Source of the DNA: Planctomycetota bacterium
GTDB lineage: Bacteria; Planctomycetota; Planctomycetia; Pirellulales; Pirellulaceae
Length of the DNA stretch: 64,000 nt
Assembly (NCBI GenBank): GCA_014381825.1
Contig: JACNKX010000097.1
Span: 1 to 64,000 of the forward strand
Direction of reading: 5' to 3'
Shown here: positions 6,375-15,076 of the stretch, piece after piece
Layout of the letters: the number at the start of each line of letters is the position of its first letter
Position numbering within the stretch: the stretch's first letter is position 1
The notes under the pieces: generated by a model
Told to the model about the DNA's origin: nothing
What the model saw: only the letters and a program-made list of their open reading frames with translations
Databases searched by the model: none
Made by a program: the position numbers and the translations under genes

Positions 6375-6977
6375 ATGGCTTCCGGACCGAGAACAATCCG
6401 CGATCAGGTTACGGATCAGATCCGTGACGATGTCGTGGCGGGTAACTTTCCGGCCGGTCAGCCATTGCGTGAAAGTGAATTTGCCGAGCGTTTCGGCGTT
6501 AGCCGGGGACCGATTCGTGATGCATTCCTGAAGCTATCTCAAGAAGGTCTACTCGCGTATCAGGCCAACCGTGGAGTCACGGTCCGGCGACCGCCAGATT
6601 CGGCGAATCGCGACTTTATCATCTCACTTCGCAGACAAATCGAATCCTACGCGCTTCAGACCGGCATGGGACAGCTTACTTCGGGCGGGATTGAATCGAT
6701 TGCAAAGCGACTCGACGAATTGAAACGAGCCTGCGCGGACAACGATGTAGCGAAGGTAGCAAACTGTGACATCGCGTTTCACGAAGAGATCCTCACTGCG
6801 TCTGGAGCTGCTGACTTCCTGCCGGTGTGGAAGTGGCTCTGCTCGCAGATGTTGCTGACGTATACGCGACTCGAAAACTACGATCAAGTTCTCGACGAGC
6901 ACGTTCAGATCCTGGACGAGCTCCGAGCTGGCCGGACCCAAGAAGCTGTCGCTGCGCTCCAAGCCAATGTTCGTTAA
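6375..6977 (+). CDS. GntR-family transcriptional regulator (FadR/FCD subfamily)
   Basis: The 200-residue protein has an N-terminal winged helix-turn-helix (residues about 5-70; PLRESEFAERFGVSRGPIRD is the classic GntR recognition region) and a helical FCD effector domain with its metal/ligand-binding signature (DxxFHEEILTASG around residue 130). FCD regulators usually respond to organic acids or sugar acids and control adjacent catabolic genes. It lies directly upstream of, and in the same direction as, the sulfatase and PSCyt genes, 33 nt before the sulfatase ATG, so it is probably the local regulator. Length is slightly short for the family, with a brief C-terminus. Confidence 0.85.
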   Translation: MASGPRTIRDQVTDQIRDDVVAGNFPAGQPLRESEFAERFGVSRGPIRDAFLKLSQEGLLAYQANRGVTVRRPPDSANRDFIISLRRQIESYALQTGMGQLTSGGIESIAKRLDELKRACADNDVAKVANCDIAFHEEILTASGAADFLPVWKWLCSQMLLTYTRLENYDQVLDEHVQILDELRAGRTQEAVAALQANVR

Positions 6978-7010
6978 TTTCAACACTCACCCGATAGTGG
7001 ATTTGCGACG

Positions 7011-8624
7011 ATGACACGAACCTCTCGAGGAAGATTCCAGCGTCGCGCGAGTGGCCTCGTTTTCTCGGTCGTTCTGTTCTCCTTGCTGTGGGCGATGTCC
7101 GCGACAGCATGGGCGGTGCAGAGGCCAAACATCATCATTATCTACAGCGATGACCAGGGATTTGGCGACTCGAGTTGCCTCAATCCGGAGGCAAAGTTCC
7201 GGACACCGAATCTTGATCGATTGGCAGCCGAAGGCATCCGCTTTACGAACGGGCATTCCAGTGACACCGTATGCACACCATCGCGTTACGGGCTGTTGAC
7301 GGGGCGGTATTGTTGGCGGACCGATAGGAAAACCGGCGTGATGGGAGCTGAGGGAAAGTGTCTGATCGAGAACGGACGGACGACGTTGGCTTCTTTACTA
7401 AAGTCAGCAGGCTATAGCACAGCGATGGTTGGCAAGTGGCACCTTGGTATGGACTTTCCTGGCGATTCCCAGAACCGCGACTGGACACAACCGGTAACGG
7501 ACATGCCGTTGGACAAAGGCTTCGACTATTTTTACGGTGTCCCCGCTTCGCTGAACTACGGTGTGTTAGCTTGGTTCGAGGGACGCCACGCGAATGTACC
7601 GCCCACGCGATTCACTGCAAAGAAACCGAACAAGCGGCACGTCGACTACCGCATAATGCCTCCCTACGAAGCAACCTCGGTGGAGACGAAACGCGTGCTT
7701 GGCAAAGCGGGCATGGAGGTAGCGCCCGACTTCATCGACAACCAATGCTTGACGCGTTTCACTGACAAAGCGATCGAGTGGATGCATGGCAAAGCAGCTG
7801 ATTCGAAGAGTGGAACGCCGTTTTTCGTCTACCTTCCCTACACCTCGCCGCACTATCCAGTTTGCCCGCTACCGGAGTTCCACGGCGAAGGCGACTGTGG
7901 CGGCTACGGCGAGTTCGTGATCGAAACGGATTATCATGTTGGTCGCATTCTGGACTTTCTCAATAAGTCGGGCTTAGACCAAGACACCATGATCGTCTTC
8001 ACAAGCGACAATGGCCCTGAGAATTCGTGGAAGCAACGCATCACAGAGTTCAATCACCGCAGCAATGGTTGTTATCGCGGTGGGAAACGAGACATTTACG
8101 AAGGCGGGCACCGCGTACCGTTCTTCATCCGCTGGCCCAATGGAATCCGGGAGCCGGGCCGGAGTTGGGATAAGCTCGTCGGACAGAGTGACCTGTTGGC
8201 GACAATCGCCGAATTAAGCGGTACTTCGTTACCGACACATGCCGGCGAGGACAGTCAGAGTTTCGCTTCGGTGTTGTACGAATCCAAGTCGCAGCACGAG
8301 CGTCTGCCGCTGATAAACCATGCAGCAAATGGTCGATTCGCGGTAACCCAAGGTCACTGGAAACTCGTCATGCCTCACAAGAAGTTGTCAGCCGAGCTGT
8401 ATAACCTGGCGATCGATCCAGGTGAGACGAAGAATGTGTTCGAGGATCACGGAGAGATCGCGCAGTCGCTGGAGAAGAAAATCACCAAGATCGTATGTGA
8501 AGGACGTTCGACATCGGGCGAAACTCAGCCGAACGACACCGGCTACTGGCGAGATCTTAGTTGGATCAAGCCGCACGAATACGCTGCGCGACAATCGGTC
8601 TCCGTTCGTGCTAGAGGAGATTGA
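7011..8624 (+). CDS. Secreted type I sulfatase (arylsulfatase family)
   Basis: The 537-residue protein has a hydrophobic N-terminal signal (about residues 14-35) followed by RPNIIIIYSDDQGFGD with the metal-binding Asp pair. The sulfatase signature CTPSRYGLLTGR begins at Cys88, the residue converted to formylglycine; KWHLG and a late TSDNGPEN motif complete the active site. Type I sulfatases hydrolyse sulfate esters of sugars or arenes; in planctomycetes many act on sulfated marine polysaccharides in the periplasm. The substrate cannot be read from sequence. It follows the GntR regulator and precedes the PSCyt/DUF1553 gene by 73 nt, suggesting one transcription unit. No formylglycine-generating enzyme is encoded in the window. 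Confidence 0.9.
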   Translation: MTRTSRGRFQRRASGLVFSVVLFSLLWAMSATAWAVQRPNIIIIYSDDQGFGDSSCLNPEAKFRTPNLDRLAAEGIRFTNGHSSDTVCTPSRYGLLTGRYCWRTDRKTGVMGAEGKCLIENGRTTLASLLKSAGYSTAMVGKWHLGMDFPGDSQNRDWTQPVTDMPLDKGFDYFYGVPASLNYGVLAWFEGRHANVPPTRFTAKKPNKRHVDYRIMPPYEATSVETKRVLGKAGMEVAPDFIDNQCLTRFTDKAIEWMHGKAADSKSGTPFFVYLPYTSPHYPVCPLPEFHGEGDCGGYGEFVIETDYHVGRILDFLNKSGLDQDTMIVFTSDNGPENSWKQRITEFNHRSNGCYRGGKRDIYEGGHRVPFFIRWPNGIREPGRSWDKLVGQSDLLATIAELSGTSLPTHAGEDSQSFASVLYESKSQHERLPLINHAANGRFAVTQGHWKLVMPHKKLSAELYNLAIDPGETKNVFEDHGEIAQSLEKKITKIVCEGRSTSGETQPNDTGYWRDLSWIKPHEYAARQSVSVRARGD

Positions 8625-8697
8625 AAATACGTATTATGGATTGTCACTGAAATTCGCAGAAACGGACATTGCCGCAAGCATCGGAAGAGAACTCGTC

Positions 8698-11514
8698 ATG
8701 AAGTTGCGATTCAATTCAATCGTCCAGGCCGCGTTATTTGCGTTGGTTTTATCTGCCCTTGGTCAGCACAGCTTTGCCGAGACTCCGACATCGGACGACG
8801 CTGTCGCGACGCGCCGCGCCGAGCGACTGTTCACCCTTAACGTGCTGCCGCTACTCAAGGAGAAGTGTTACGGCTGTCACGGCAACGATGCTGATGACGT
8901 GAAGGGCGAGTTCGATGTTCGTTCTCGTGAGGCATTGCTCATGGGAGGCGAGTCGGAAGAGCCATCGATCGTGCCAGGAAATCCAGAAGAGAGCCCGTTC
9001 TATATGGCGGTCATTGGGGATGGTCTCGAGATGCCGCCGAAAGAAAACGATCGGCTGACCGACGAGCAAACGGAGTTCGTGCGCCGCTGGATCGCGGCTG
9101 GAGCGCCTTGGCCTGACGAAGCGACCCAGGACCGCATCCGCAAACGCGAATGGTCCATCATCCAGAACGAAGACGGTGTCATCGTTCCCACGAGTGGCGG
9201 AACTGCCGATGAGTGGACCTACCGTCGCTACAAGCCCGAAGACATTTGGGCGTTTAAGCCGGTCGAGAAGATTGAAGTCGGAAGACTGCAGGCGGAAGGG
9301 CAACATCCCGTTGATTTCTTCGTTCAACAAAGGCTTGAAGAAGCGGAAATCAAAGCGGCGCAGCAGGCCGACGTTCGAACGCTCATTCGTCGAGCCACTT
9401 ATGACTTGACCGGATTGCCGCCAACACCGCAGGAGATCTTTCAGTTCCGACAGGCGTGGGAGAAAGACTCGGAAAAGGCCTGGAGTGAACTCATCACTCG
9501 TTTGCTTGACAGCAAACACTATGGCGAACGCTGGGCGCAACATTGGCTCGATGTCGTGCGCTATGCCGATACAGCCGGCTTCTCGAACGACTACGAACGA
9601 TCCAACGCTTGGCGTTATCGCGACTATGTGATCCGATCATTCAACAACGACAAGCCATTCAATGACTTTATTGTCGAGCAGATCGCAGGCGACGAGTCGC
9701 GGCCTGAGGACCCCGAAGCGATCGTCGCGACGGGCATGCTGCGGATGGGGCCGTGGGGAACTGCCATGGTTCCTCAAGACGAGGCACGGCAGATCTACTT
9801 GGACGACCTGGTACACAACGTTGGGCAGGCCTTCTTGTCGATGCCGATGCGTTGCTGCAAGTGTCACGATCACAAGTTTGACCCCATTCCGACGCGCGAC
9901 TATTACCGGATGTATGCCGCCTTTGCCACAACGCAACCTGCGGAAGTCGATGCAGCGTTTCTTCCTCAGGAAAACAGAAATGGGTTCGCCGCAAAACGCA
10001 AGCTTGTCGAAGAGCTTTTGGCTTTTGCCAAGGGAGAGCGAGATAAGATTCAAGAGAAACAGGAAGCGGCGGCGAAGAAGTGGTACGAAGAACACGACTT
10101 GCCGTACAAGAACGAGAATGCTCGCAAAAAAGACCCGGAAGATAAGAAGCCACCGCGCCATGTCGGCTTGTCGCCGGAAGAAAAGGGAATGAAAAAAGTC
10201 CGCGAGCAAGACGTGTGGATCTGGGAGCGGCGGCTCGAACGGTATGAGCCACTGGCACAAGCTGTCTACAATGGACAGGACGACTATAAGAACGGACGCA
10301 AGCTGCGGATCGCAAAGAAAATTAAGCAGAACTGGCGCCCCGAGACTTTCATTCTTGCCGGCGGTTCGCTGGCCGCGAAGCAGGATACCGTTGGCCCTGG
10401 TGTACTCAGCGGAACGGCTTTGCCGTTTGCCAAGGATGCGCAAGACCCGTTCGTATTGCCGGACGACTTAAGCGGAAGACGTCTTGCGCTCGCCAATTGG
10501 ATTGCGAATGATGGCAACCCGTTAACTGCCCGGTCCATTGTTAACCGCATCTGGCAGTATCATTTTGGGCAAGGAATCGTCCGCACCGCGAATAATTTTG
10601 GCGCAAAGGGTAGCAAGCCGACACATCCGCATCTGCTCGATTGGCTAACGGCCGACTTTATTGAAAACGGCTGGAAGATTAAGCGGCTTCATCAGCTGAT
10701 CATGTCATCTGACGCTTATCGTCGATCTGGCAAGCACCCAAACATAAAACAACTTGACACGAGTGACCCGAACAATGAGTTACTAGCACGCTTTCCTGTT
10801 CGCCGACTAACTGCCGAAGAGCTGCGCGACAGCGCGTTGTTGATCAGCGGCGAACTCCATCGCGAAACCGGCGGTGTACCGATCATGCCCGAGATCAATA
10901 TGGAAGTGGCGTTGCAGCCTCGGATGATCCAGTTTTCCATTGCACCAGCGCATCAACCTTCACGAACACCAGCTGAGCGAAACCGACGCACGATCTATGC
11001 CTATCGAGTCCGTGGACAAGCTGATCCGCTGCTCGAAATCATGAACTTGCCGAACCCGAATGAATCGTGCGAAGCCCGAGATTCTGCGGCTGTTACGCCA
11101 CAGGCATTCACGCTGCTGAACAGTGACGTGATGACAGATCGCTCAATCGCGTTCGCATTACGTGTTCAGAGGGAAAGGAAAGGTGACGTCAAGGCTCAAA
11201 TTCGGCGAGCCGTTCAATTGGCGTATGGTCGAGTGCCAACTGCCAAAGAGCAGGAAAGCCTGGAAGGTTACTTGAGCGAGATGCTGAAGTACCACCAAGA
11301 GATCAAACCAGCGTCGGTTGAGTATCCAAAAGAAGTGACACGCTCACTTGTCGAAGAATTTACAGGTGAACCGTTTGAGTTCATCGAGAAGCTTAATGTA
11401 TACAACGACTACGTTTCCGACGCGAAGCCTTGGACCGTCGATGCAAAGACTCGCGCGTTGGCGGATGTCTGCCTGTTACTGATCAACTCGAATGAGTTCA
11501 TGTATGTGTATTAA
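8698..11514 (+). CDS. PSCyt1/DUF1549/DUF1553 planctomycete cytochrome
   Basis: The 938-residue secreted protein has a signal peptide (MKLRFNSIVQAALFALVL), then a planctomycete cytochrome c domain with CYGCH (about residue 60), then DUF1549 (PSCyt2) with a second haem motif CCKCH followed by DHKFDPIP, and C-terminal DUF1553 (PSD1) ending NSNEFMYVY. A Lys/Glu-rich insertion (about residues 440-545) separates the two large domains. These proteins are a hallmark of Planctomycetes and are typically paired with DUF1501 proteins, thought to act together in periplasmic oxidation or substrate handling; the exact reaction is not established. ATG 8698 is chosen because it starts the signal peptide; the ORF extends upstream into the sulfatase only as a shadow. 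Confidence 0.9.
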   Translation: MKLRFNSIVQAALFALVLSALGQHSFAETPTSDDAVATRRAERLFTLNVLPLLKEKCYGCHGNDADDVKGEFDVRSREALLMGGESEEPSIVPGNPEESPFYMAVIGDGLEMPPKENDRLTDEQTEFVRRWIAAGAPWPDEATQDRIRKREWSIIQNEDGVIVPTSGGTADEWTYRRYKPEDIWAFKPVEKIEVGRLQAEGQHPVDFFVQQRLEEAEIKAAQQADVRTLIRRATYDLTGLPPTPQEIFQFRQAWEKDSEKAWSELITRLLDSKHYGERWAQHWLDVVRYADTAGFSNDYERSNAWRYRDYVIRSFNNDKPFNDFIVEQIAGDESRPEDPEAIVATGMLRMGPWGTAMVPQDEARQIYLDDLVHNVGQAFLSMPMRCCKCHDHKFDPIPTRDYYRMYAAFATTQPAEVDAAFLPQENRNGFAAKRKLVEELLAFAKGERDKIQEKQEAAAKKWYEEHDLPYKNENARKKDPEDKKPPRHVGLSPEEKGMKKVREQDVWIWERRLERYEPLAQAVYNGQDDYKNGRKLRIAKKIKQNWRPETFILAGGSLAAKQDTVGPGVLSGTALPFAKDAQDPFVLPDDLSGRRLALANWIANDGNPLTARSIVNRIWQYHFGQGIVRTANNFGAKGSKPTHPHLLDWLTADFIENGWKIKRLHQLIMSSDAYRRSGKHPNIKQLDTSDPNNELLARFPVRRLTAEELRDSALLISGELHRETGGVPIMPEINMEVALQPRMIQFSIAPAHQPSRTPAERNRRTIYAYRVRGQADPLLEIMNLPNPNESCEARDSAAVTPQAFTLLNSDVMTDRSIAFALRVQRERKGDVKAQIRRAVQLAYGRVPTAKEQESLEGYLSEMLKYHQEIKPASVEYPKEVTRSLVEEFTGEPFEFIEKLNVYNDYVSDAKPWTVDAKTRALADVCLLLINSNEFMYVY

Positions 11515-11541
11515 GGAAGGTAGAAGGGTGAAGGCGGAAAG

Positions 11542-11897
11542 ATGAAAGATCTGAAGGTGCGAACGAAAGAGTTTGCGTTGCGCATCATTCGGCTGTACGG
11601 GAAATTGCCGAGTCGGACGGACGCTCAGGTTCTGGGAAAACATTGCTGCGTTCAGGGACTTCGGTAGGCGCACACTATCGGGAAGCAATGCGAGCTCGTT
11701 CGACAGCAGAGTTTGTTAGCAAACTTGGTGGTGGACACCAGGAGTTGGAAGAGACGAGCTATTGGCTCGAGCTGTTAGCAGAGTCGGAGATTATCAAACC
11801 AGAACTACTCAGTGGTCTGATGCAAGAAGCGGACGAACTAAGTGCCATCTTTACAACGTGCAGCAAGAACGCAAAGCAAAAGGAAAACGAACGATGA
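11542..11897 (+). pseudogene. Four-helix-bundle protein (23S rRNA IVS family), frameshifted
   Basis: The reading starts MKDLKVRTKEFALRIIRLY at ATG 11542 and continues in the -1 frame as LLRSGTSVGAHYREAMRAR to a stop at 11897; together they form a complete four-helix-bundle protein of about 118 residues. The frame change is at GGGAAAAC (11634-11641). Either one base was lost there, or ribosomes slip on the heptamer G GGA AAA, which would join the halves as VLGKTLLRSG. The stop overlaps the ATG of the DUF1501 gene (ATGA at 11894-11897), so it is translationally coupled to it. Proteins of this family occur in rRNA intervening sequences and as stand-alone genes; their role is unclear. Confidence 0.65.
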
Positions 11898-13297
11898 ACG
11901 GAATTCCACGTCGCGACTTTATGTTTGGACTTGGGTCTTCTCTCGGCTCCGTGGCATTCTCGTCGCTCCTCCAAGCCGAAGAAGTTCCGCCTTCCTCCTT
12001 CAACCTTCCTCCTTTATCTCCCAAAACACCAATGCACGCGGCGAAAGCCAAGGCGTGCATCATGCTGTTCATGGAGGGTGGGCCGAGTCAAGTTGACACG
12101 TTTGATCCCAAGCCGAAGCTCAGCGAATTGCATGTTACCGAATCGAAACGCACCAAGGGATTGGCTACCGGGAAACGGTTCTATGTCGGCAGTCCGTTTA
12201 AGTCTCGCAAGGTAGGTAACGCGGGCATCGACATGTCCGAGCCTTGGCAGTTCATCGCAGATGCCGAAGTCGCCGACGAGCTATGTGTCTATCGCGGTTG
12301 CCAAGCCGAATCGTTGAATCACCCAGAAGCCTTGTTACACATGAATACCGGAAGTCGCTTGGGTGGTGACCCAGGGCTTGGTGCGTGGGCGACCTACGGC
12401 TTAGGTTCGATCAACCAGAACTTGCCGGGTTATGTCGTGATGACGGAGCTGGCTCTTCCACAAGCCGGTCCCGCGAACTGGACCAACGGTTTCCTACCAG
12501 CGCATTATCAAGGCACTCGTTTGCGATCGAACGGTTCCCCAATCCTGGATTTGAACCCGCCGGCTTACAAGACGCGAGACCATCAGCGAAAGGCGTTGGA
12601 CCAGCTGGCTAAACTGAACGCAAAACACGCGGAGAAGCATCCTGAGCATAAAGACCTTGTCGCTCGGATGGAAAGTTACGAACTCGCGTATCGAATGCAG
12701 ACCGCAATTCCTGGCGTTGTTGATATTGAAAGCGAGCCGGAGCATGTGCGACAAGCTTACGGACTGGAACGCAAGGAGACGGCCGCGTTTGGCAAGCAGT
12801 GCTTGATGGCGCGTCGCTTGGTCGAGGAGGGCGTGCGTTTTGTCCAGATCTTCTCCGGAGGTTGGGACAGCCATGACTACTTGGAACGTGGCCATTCATC
12901 CCGCATCAACAGCGTCGATCAGCCAATCGCCGCGTTGATCAAAGATCTAAAGAAACGCGGCCTGCTCGAAGACACGCTTGTCGTTTGGACCGGCGAATTC
13001 GGTCGCACTCCGGACAACAACTACCGGGGCGGCGTCACTTCACTTGGTCGCGGTCACAATGTCGATGCTATGAATATGTGGTTCGCTGGCGGAGGTGTGA
13101 AGAAAGGCACGACCGTCGGAGCAACTGACGACATGGGAGCAGAGGCTGCCGAAGTCGTGCATCCAATTCGCGACGTTCACGTCACGCTAATGCATTTGCT
13201 AGGGCTCGACGACAATAAACTCACCTACTTTCACGGCGGTCGCTTCAAACAACTTTCGCAATTCGGTGGTGAAGTGATCGAAGAGTTGATTGCGTAA
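11894..13297 (+). CDS. DUF1501 secreted protein
   Basis: The 467-residue protein has a Tat-like start (PRRDFMFGLGSSLGSVAF) and the DUF1501 core: FMEGGPSQVDTFDPKP near residue 55, ARRLVEEGVRFVQIFSGGWDSH around 310, and LVVWTGEFGRTP around 365, which recalls alkaline-phosphatase/sulfatase-like metal sites. Its partner is the DUF1553 cytochrome upstream; such pairs are recurrent in Planctomycetes. The reaction is not established. ATG 11894 is set by the four-base overlap with the four-helix-bundle gene; the longer frame from 11762 is a shadow. Between the signal and the core is a low-complexity Pro/Ser/Leu linker. Confidence 0.88.
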   Translation: MNGIPRRDFMFGLGSSLGSVAFSSLLQAEEVPPSSFNLPPLSPKTPMHAAKAKACIMLFMEGGPSQVDTFDPKPKLSELHVTESKRTKGLATGKRFYVGSPFKSRKVGNAGIDMSEPWQFIADAEVADELCVYRGCQAESLNHPEALLHMNTGSRLGGDPGLGAWATYGLGSINQNLPGYVVMTELALPQAGPANWTNGFLPAHYQGTRLRSNGSPILDLNPPAYKTRDHQRKALDQLAKLNAKHAEKHPEHKDLVARMESYELAYRMQTAIPGVVDIESEPEHVRQAYGLERKETAAFGKQCLMARRLVEEGVRFVQIFSGGWDSHDYLERGHSSRINSVDQPIAALIKDLKKRGLLEDTLVVWTGEFGRTPDNNYRGGVTSLGRGHNVDAMNMWFAGGGVKKGTTVGATDDMGAEAAEVVHPIRDVHVTLMHLLGLDDNKLTYFHGGRFKQLSQFGGEVIEELIA

Positions 13298-13335
13298 TGA
13301 CTCGATGGCTTGGGCGTTATGCAGACGTCGGCCTT

Positions 13336-14946
13336 TCAACTACCAGCTTGTGCTTCGTTGGGCGCTATGCGAATGACTCGCTGAGACGATGTTACTCGCC
13401 CATACATGTCCGTTTCGCGAACCTCGATCAAGTGCGTTCCGACGTTCGTGTCGGTCGGAAACGCGGCATTCCACAAATGTGTCGAAGCTTTCGGCTTTGA
13501 CATCTTGCGCCAGTTGGCCGGATCGCCGATCACTTTGGCTTCGGCGTCATATACCTTTTGAAGTTGTGGGTCAGCTTCGCGCGTTTGCTCCATCGCGGTC
13601 CAGTCATCATCTTTCCCTATTCGCATCTCGACTTTTGATCGTTCTGAGCCGTTGAATACGTTCACATAGATGTTCGTCTCACGCAACTTGTCGACTGTCA
13701 CAAGTTCTGGTGCATGGATCTGCATTTGATAGTCCGCAGATCGACCGGCGGCTTTGAAGTCGAGTTTGTAGTTCGTACCGTCAAACGAAATGATCGAATA
13801 GCCGTTTGGTGCACCATCAGCCATCGCAGTGTGCGGGATACCACGTTCGTCCGGAGCGCCCGACCACCAACTGCCGCTAACGGTGACGTTGATGATGTGA
13901 TGATGAGGCTCGGGGCCGAGCCAGCCGTCTTCCTTCTTGATGAACCGATGCTCGTGGTGGTGTGTGTGACCCGAAACCGAAACGCAGAACGGACGTTTCT
14001 CGATCAAACGATATAATTCCGTGCGATCGCGAACGTCGACCAACGGGACATGCATGAGGAGTACGACGAGCTGATCGTCGGGAATCATCGCGAGGTCGTT
14101 TCGAACGAATGTCATCTGTTCTTCGCCCAGTCCGCCACGGTAGCGACCCTTCCCACCCGGCGTTGGATGATACCACTCGATGTCGTCGAGAACTAGGAAA
14201 TGCACCTGCCCGTAATCAAATGAGTAATAGGCCGGTCCATAGATGCGTTCGAACGTCTCGTCATTTTGCACATCGTCTTTGGCGTCGAGGTTGATGTCGT
14301 GATTTCCGATGACGTTGTACCAGGGAATGCCGATCAGCGCGACGGTTTTGTTCAGCGGCATGAAGATTTCGAGATCATCGAAGACGATGTCGCCCAGCGT
14401 CACACCGAAGGACGCATCCGTCCCGATCAGCTCTTCGACAACATCGTGTGCAATGTAGTCGACTTCCTTTTGGTCTCGCGGTTGAGGGTCGCCGAACAGG
14501 ATCGCACGAAACTGCTCCGGTTCCTTTTGCGCGTAGAGCGGGAAGTCGACTGACGCAGGCAACTCGCCGGTTGGCTCGACTCCTTTGAACTTCAGGTCTG
14601 GCGAGCCTTCCGGTTTGTGGATGTAGTAGAACTGCGGCAGGTTATCTTCGGACAGAGGCGTACGATAGCCTTTGGGTTTGACGACGAAGATGATGTCGTC
14701 GTTATCGACCATCAACTCGTATTCGCCTTCCGCGTTCGTTCGCACAACGTCGCGGCGGTTCGAGACTCGTACATCCGGCAACGGCTTGTCGCCATCGTCG
14801 AACTCGCGATTCGAGTTAGCATCGAGATAGACGACACCGGTCGCCTTTATTGTCGCTGTTGAATCCTGTGCAAAAGTGTCCGTGCCAATTACGCAAGCAG
14901 TGCATAAGGCGCCGAACGCGAAGAACGAGCGGTTTGCCGATATCAT
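13336..14946 (-). CDS. Secreted calcineurin-like metallophosphatase
   Basis: The 536-residue protein has a signal peptide, an N-terminal SdrD/Cna-like beta domain (about residues 35-125: GVVYLDANSNREFDDGDKPL, then VRVSNRRDVV), a metallophosphatase domain with FGDPQ, LGDIVFDD, NHDIN and SGHTHHHEH motifs (about 150-345), and a C-terminal beta domain. The His/Asp/Asn set fits a binuclear metal centre that hydrolyses phosphoesters. Proteins with this order are annotated as calcineurin-like phosphoesterase C- and N-terminal domain proteins. ATG 14946 begins the signal peptide; a TTG 12 nt upstream is less likely. It is convergent with the DUF1501 gene, with 38 nt between their ends. Confidence 0.85.
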   Translation of the reverse strand: MISANRSFFAFGALCTACVIGTDTFAQDSTATIKATGVVYLDANSNREFDDGDKPLPDVRVSNRRDVVRTNAEGEYELMVDNDDIIFVVKPKGYRTPLSEDNLPQFYYIHKPEGSPDLKFKGVEPTGELPASVDFPLYAQKEPEQFRAILFGDPQPRDQKEVDYIAHDVVEELIGTDASFGVTLGDIVFDDLEIFMPLNKTVALIGIPWYNVIGNHDINLDAKDDVQNDETFERIYGPAYYSFDYGQVHFLVLDDIEWYHPTPGGKGRYRGGLGEEQMTFVRNDLAMIPDDQLVVLLMHVPLVDVRDRTELYRLIEKRPFCVSVSGHTHHHEHRFIKKEDGWLGPEPHHHIINVTVSGSWWSGAPDERGIPHTAMADGAPNGYSIISFDGTNYKLDFKAAGRSADYQMQIHAPELVTVDKLRETNIYVNVFNGSERSKVEMRIGKDDDWTAMEQTREADPQLQKVYDAEAKVIGDPANWRKMSKPKASTHLWNAAFPTDTNVGTHLIEVRETDMYGRVTSSQRVIRIAPNEAQAGS

Positions 14947-15076
14947 CAGAGGCTCCAAGCGAGAGGGGCAGGCGGGGCGACGAGCGGAGCCCCATTGTTA
15001 GCAACCGATCGTCGCCTGTCCAGCAACCCGCCGAAAATCCGCTAGGCTCTGCGCGGAGTATTCCGAATTGCTCTGT

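Noticed and set aside
8422-8697. 92-codon upstream extension of the DUF1553 cytochrome
   Set aside because: It overlaps the end of the sulfatase gene and lacks a signal peptide; ATG 8698 starts a clear one.
9637-10443. Long minus-strand ORF of 268 codons
   Set aside because: It is antisense to the coding region of the DUF1553 cytochrome, caused by codon bias, and has no domain pattern.
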